From: Oxalobacteraceae bacterium
Lineage (GTDB): Bacteria > Pseudomonadota > Gammaproteobacteria > Burkholderiales > Burkholderiaceae_D
Direction of reading: 5' to 3'
DNA: 16,459 nt
Assembly (NCBI GenBank): GCA_003537575.1
Contig: DPRS01000042.1
Location: forward strand, 5,418-21,876
Shown here: positions 13,528 to 16,459 of the stretch, piece after piece
How positions within the stretch are numbered: position 1 is the first letter of the stretch
Layout: the number at the start of each line of letters is the position of its first letter
Made by a program: the position numbers and the translations under genes
The notes under the pieces: model-generated
Seen by the model: only the letters and a program-made list of their open reading frames with translations
The model's database searches: none
Told to the model about the DNA's origin: nothing

Positions 13528-14678
13528 AGTTTCAGCGGCTTCACGTAGCCGGTCAGTTCGAGATAGCCTTTGCCGGCCGGGTGGCCGTCGCGGCGGAGGA
13601 TTACCGCGCCTTCCCAGTAGACGGCGCCGGTGGACTGGCGCGAATCGAGTTCCTGGTCATCCTGCAGCGGCGAGATTTGCCAGGCGTGCGGACCGGTGAC
13701 GACAGTTTGCGTCACCGGGTAGCTGGCATCGGTGCGTGGCGAGCGCCAGCGCCGTTGCGGGTTGAAATCGACCTGGCCGGGCCCGAATTGGGTGATGCGG
13801 CCGTCGGCGTGGCGCAGGGCGGCATGCGCCCACAGTTTCGCGCCATCCTTGCCGCGGATCTGGAATGCCATCAGGGCGCCGCCGTCATCGAGGTTGGCGC
13901 CCAGCCAGTCCCAGCCGGCGGCGTTTTCATCCAGCACGCTGGTGGACCATTCATGATCGAGCCAGGCGCTGCCGCCGACCGCCTGCGTCTTGCCGTCGCG
14001 GCCGATGCTGCCGCTGACCTGCAGTTGCGGCAGGCTGTAATAGTAACTGGCCTGTTGCGGGCGCGGCCCCTTGCGGGAAAAGCCGCGCTCGCCTTGCAGC
14101 ATCGGCGGCTGCTGCGGCGCCAGTTCCAGTTCCAGGCTGAAGTCGCGCGCAGTAATGCTGGCGCGATAATGCCCGTCCGCGCCACGCCGGAAGCGCCAGT
14201 TGTCGAGCTTCACATCGGTGTCGTCCTGCTTCGCATGGGCCAGGCCGAATCCCTCGCGGGCGCTTTTCTGGTCGTGCAGGAGCTTGCCGAGGGAAGGATC
14301 GGACAGGGCGGCATGCGCGATGATCAGCTGCTGCGGCGCGAAGCGGCTCGGGTTGGCGCGGTCATGGTCGGTGGCCGAGCGGAAAAAGGTGATCTGGAAG
14401 CCCAGCGGCTTGCCCTGCGGCGTTTGCAGCCAGCCGGTGACATACCACCATTCGGTGCGGAAATCCGGATGGGCGCCGTGGTCGCGCGGGAAGGCGAGCG
14501 TTTTGCCCGGCACGACCGGCGCCAGCACGGGCGGAGCGGCGACGGCGACTCCCGGGGCAAAAGGCGCAACTGTCGCCAATGCCACCAATGCCAGCCATAG
14601 CGAAAACGCCGCGAGGCCGATGAATTTCGCGAACCGTCGATATGCCGGATATGCCATGCTGCCGATATTCGTCCTCAT
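13524..14678 (-). CDS. secreted lipocalin-like protein of the CrtC/AttH family (COG5621 type)
   Basis: 384 residues. An N-terminal basic segment and hydrophobic stretch (about 19-48) form a signal peptide ending near AVAA. The mature part has two lipocalin-like halves with the family hallmarks: TEWWYVTGWL (75-84), GFQITFFR, the SAWLDHEWS segment (247-255), GWDWLGANLDDGGALMAFQIR (265-285), and GYLELTGY near the C-terminus. This is the family of carotenoid 1,2-hydratase and AttH, often called predicted secreted hydrolase; a lipid-like ligand is likely, enzymatic activity unproven. The ATG at 14678 is chosen because GGGAGG lies upstream and it shares one base with the stop of the FtsX-like gene (TGATG). 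In-frame upstream codons lie inside that gene. Such proteins are usually encoded with FtsX/LolD-type transporters. Confidence 0.9.
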   Translation of the reverse strand: MRTNIGSMAYPAYRRFAKFIGLAAFSLWLALVALATVAPFAPGVAVAAPPVLAPVVPGKTLAFPRDHGAHPDFRTEWWYVTGWLQTPQGKPLGFQITFFRSATDHDRANPSRFAPQQLIIAHAALSDPSLGKLLHDQKSAREGFGLAHAKQDDTDVKLDNWRFRRGADGHYRASITARDFSLELELAPQQPPMLQGERGFSRKGPRPQQASYYYSLPQLQVSGSIGRDGKTQAVGGSAWLDHEWSTSVLDENAAGWDWLGANLDDGGALMAFQIRGKDGAKLWAHAALRHADGRITQFGPGQVDFNPQRRWRSPRTDASYPVTQTVVTGPHAWQISPLQDDQELDSRQSTGAVYWEGAVILRRDGHPAGKGYLELTGYVKPLKL

Positions 14679-16459
14679 CACCAATCCTCCCTGACTGCGC
14701 GTACCGCATTGCCGGAAACTGCATGGCGGCCTGATGCCACCGCCGTCAGCGTCGCCAACCCCAGCAGCACGGCGGCGACGCTTGCCAGCAATCCCCATGG
14801 CATGTGCAGCTGCATGCTCCAGTGGAAGGATTGCGGGTTGACGACGTACACCAGGATCAGGCTGATGGCAAAGCCAAGCGCGAAGCCGGCGGCGATGCCG
14901 ATCGCCGTCAACAGCACGCCTTCCATGGCAAGGATGCCGAGCACCTGGCGCCGGGTCACGCCGATATGGCGCAGCATGCCGAATTCGCGCGCGCGCGCGA
15001 TGGTTTGCGCGGAAAAGGTGGTGGCCACGCCGAACAGGCCGATCAGCACGGCGACGGCTTCCAGCAGGTAGGTGACGGCAAAGCTGCGATCGAAGATTTT
15101 CAGGCTGGCGGCGCGGATCTCGCCGGGCTGGGAAAACTCCAGCGCGCTACCGAAGGGCAGACGCCGGATGACTGCAATCGCATCGGCCGGTGTGTCGCCG
15201 GGCGCCAGCCACAGGCCGGCGCTGTCGGCCTGCAGGTCGCCGCTCAGGCGGCGGTAGTCATCTTGCCGCATCTGGATGGCGCCGAACTGGCGTACATAGT
15301 CACGCCAGACGCCAGCGACGATGCATTCCTGCTGGCGGCCGGCGAGCGGCAGGCGAATGCGGCTGCCGGGGCGGTAACCGTACAGGTCGACCATCGCTTC
15401 CGAAACCCAGACCGGCACCACGCCGGGCGGGATGGCTTGCGGCGGCAGGCCGTCGCCGGTCAGGGCCAGGTTCTTGCCCGGGTCCTGCAGATCGATTGGC
15501 CGGGCGATCAGGGCGACCGTGGGGCGCGCAGGATCGAGCGCAAGTTGCGTCATGCGCAGGAACTCGGCGCGGGCGATGCCGGGCGCGGCGGCAATCGCCG
15601 CCTGTTCGGCCGGCGCGAAGCCGCCGGAATTGCCGGCGTCGGTGGTTTGCACGTACAGGTCGGCGGGCAATACCCGCATCAGCCATTCATCCACCGAGAC
15701 GCGGAAACTTGCCACCATGATCGCCATTGCCACCATCAGGCTGAAACTGGACAGGACCCCGCCGAGCGCAATCGAGGCCTGGTTGGGGGCGTTGGCCAGG
15801 CGCGCCAGCGCCAGCATGGCCGGCGCGCCGGCGCCCATCCTTGCCGCCATGGCTGCCAGCATGGCGAAAATGATGGATCCCAGGCGCGGCATGAGCGCAA
15901 TGCCGCCGACCAGCAGCAGTGCCACCGCCAGATAGCCAAAGACCGGCAGGCCTGCCAGCGGCGGCAGACGAGTGAGCAGGGCGCCCAGCAGCAGGCAGAG
16001 TAGCGCCGGCCAGGGCGTGGCCAGCCTGGCCAGGGCGACTTCTTCGCTGCCAGGCTTGAGCGCCTGCGCCGGCAACGCGCGCGCCGCTTCCCAGGCCGGC
16101 ACGGCGCTGCCAAGTATTGCCACGCCGGTGCCCAGCAGAAAAAACACCAGGGCCGCGCCGGGCGAAAACTGCACGCTCGGCTGCACGCCGGGGAAGTAGC
16201 CGCCGCCGAGGTCGCCGCCGAAAAAATGCAGGGCCGCCGCCGCCGCGGCATGCCCGCCCGCCAGCCCGAGCAAGGCGCCGGCCGCGCCGAGCAGGGCGCC
16301 TTCGGCCAGCAGTTGCCGCAGCAACTGCCGGCGTGTCATGCCGAGCACGCGCAAGAGCGCCAGCTGGCCGCGGCGGCGGATGACCGCCTGCGCCTGGCTG
16401 GAAAACACCAGGAAGGCGCCGGTGAACAGGGCCACCAGCGCCAGCACGTTGAGGTTGAC
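14678..16459 (-). CDS. FtsX-like ABC transporter permease (5' end beyond the window)
   Basis: At least 593 residues; the frame is open to the right edge, so the N-terminus (first helix and part of the periplasmic domain) is missing. The visible part begins inside a first FtsX domain: a hydrophobic helix (VLALVALFTGAFLVFSS), then the cytoplasmic loop IRRRGQLALLRVLGMTRRQLLRQLL, more helices, a periplasmic region, and a second FtsX domain near the C-terminus with the matching loop ARAREFGMLRHIGVTRRQVLGILAMEGVLL. Two FtsX domains and eight or more helices are typical of LolC/MacB-superfamily permeases of about 850 residues. It would work with a LolD-like ATPase, presumably encoded just outside the window. 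It is translationally coupled to the lipocalin-like gene. Likely role: moving lipids or lipoproteins out of the inner membrane. Confidence 0.92.
   Translation of the reverse strand, partial: VNLNVLALVALFTGAFLVFSSQAQAVIRRRGQLALLRVLGMTRRQLLRQLLAEGALLGAAGALLGLAGGHAAAAAALHFFGGDLGGGYFPGVQPSVQFSPGAALVFFLLGTGVAILGSAVPAWEAARALPAQALKPGSEEVALARLATPWPALLCLLLGALLTRLPPLAGLPVFGYLAVALLLVGGIALMPRLGSIIFAMLAAMAARMGAGAPAMLALARLANAPNQASIALGGVLSSFSLMVAMAIMVASFRVSVDEWLMRVLPADLYVQTTDAGNSGGFAPAEQAAIAAAPGIARAEFLRMTQLALDPARPTVALIARPIDLQDPGKNLALTGDGLPPQAIPPGVVPVWVSEAMVDLYGYRPGSRIRLPLAGRQQECIVAGVWRDYVRQFGAIQMRQDDYRRLSGDLQADSAGLWLAPGDTPADAIAVIRRLPFGSALEFSQPGEIRAASLKIFDRSFAVTYLLEAVAVLIGLFGVATTFSAQTIARAREFGMLRHIGVTRRQVLGILAMEGVLLTAIGIAAGFALGFAISLILVYVVNPQSFHWSMQLHMPWGLLASVAAVLLGLATLTAVASGRHAVSGNAVRAVREDW

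Noticed and set aside
14804..16003. 399-codon open frame on the plus strand
   Set aside because: Antisense shadow of the FtsX-like permease gene with an Asp/Gln/His-rich product of no known fold.

Overview
The window looks like a piece of chromosome from a betaproteobacterium, most likely Burkholderiales and probably Oxalobacteraceae or a close relative. This is inferred from the mix of recognisable proteins (a class I-type PHA synthase, TrxC, an AcoR-type sigma-54 activator, a PsiF-repeat protein, and an FtsX/lipocalin/MsbA-like operon) and from the GC-rich coding sequence. I cannot name a genus from sequence alone. No tRNA, rRNA, CRISPR array, insertion sequence or phage gene was seen.

Left part (1-6020): a sigma-54-dependent AcoR-type regulator (minus strand) is followed by a 273-bp intergenic stretch that carries an apparent scar of an acetyl-CoA synthetase gene. 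Next come trxC (minus) and a divergent HtrA-family protease that appears to be a lipoprotein (plus). The protease converges on an orphan polyhydroxyalkanoate synthase gene, phaC (minus). There is no phaA, phaB or phaR nearby.

Middle part (6021-10833): a run of small genes with unusually long or structured spacers. It holds a PsiF-repeat secreted protein, a one-helix membrane protein, a 90-residue DUF1488-like protein, a membrane-anchored parallel beta-helix protein, a DUF3135-like protein, a small Cys4 zinc-finger-like protein, a 45-residue membrane peptide and a 76-residue conserved-looking hypothetical. The spacers are rich in perfect inverted repeats, hairpins and DnaA-box-like nonamers. 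Two spacers exceed 300 bp (9802-10140 and 10511-10833).

Right part (10834-16459): all minus strand and more GC-rich. A tightly coupled operon reads FtsX-type permease (N-terminus beyond the window), then a secreted CrtC/AttH-type lipocalin-like protein, then an MsbA-like ABC exporter. Its stop and start codons overlap. It is followed 90 bp later by thyA (thymidylate synthase). The operon probably works at the cell envelope, handling lipids or lipoproteins, but its substrate is not evident.

The most unusual things seen are the acs scar beside the AcoR-type regulator, the clusters of DnaA-box-like sites associated with palindromes at 8938-8983 and 10712-10752, the twin palindromes at 9393-9429, the small membrane peptide with a structured AT-rich leader, and the coupling of a lipocalin-like protein to an MsbA-like exporter. 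None of these amounts to a demonstrated new system.
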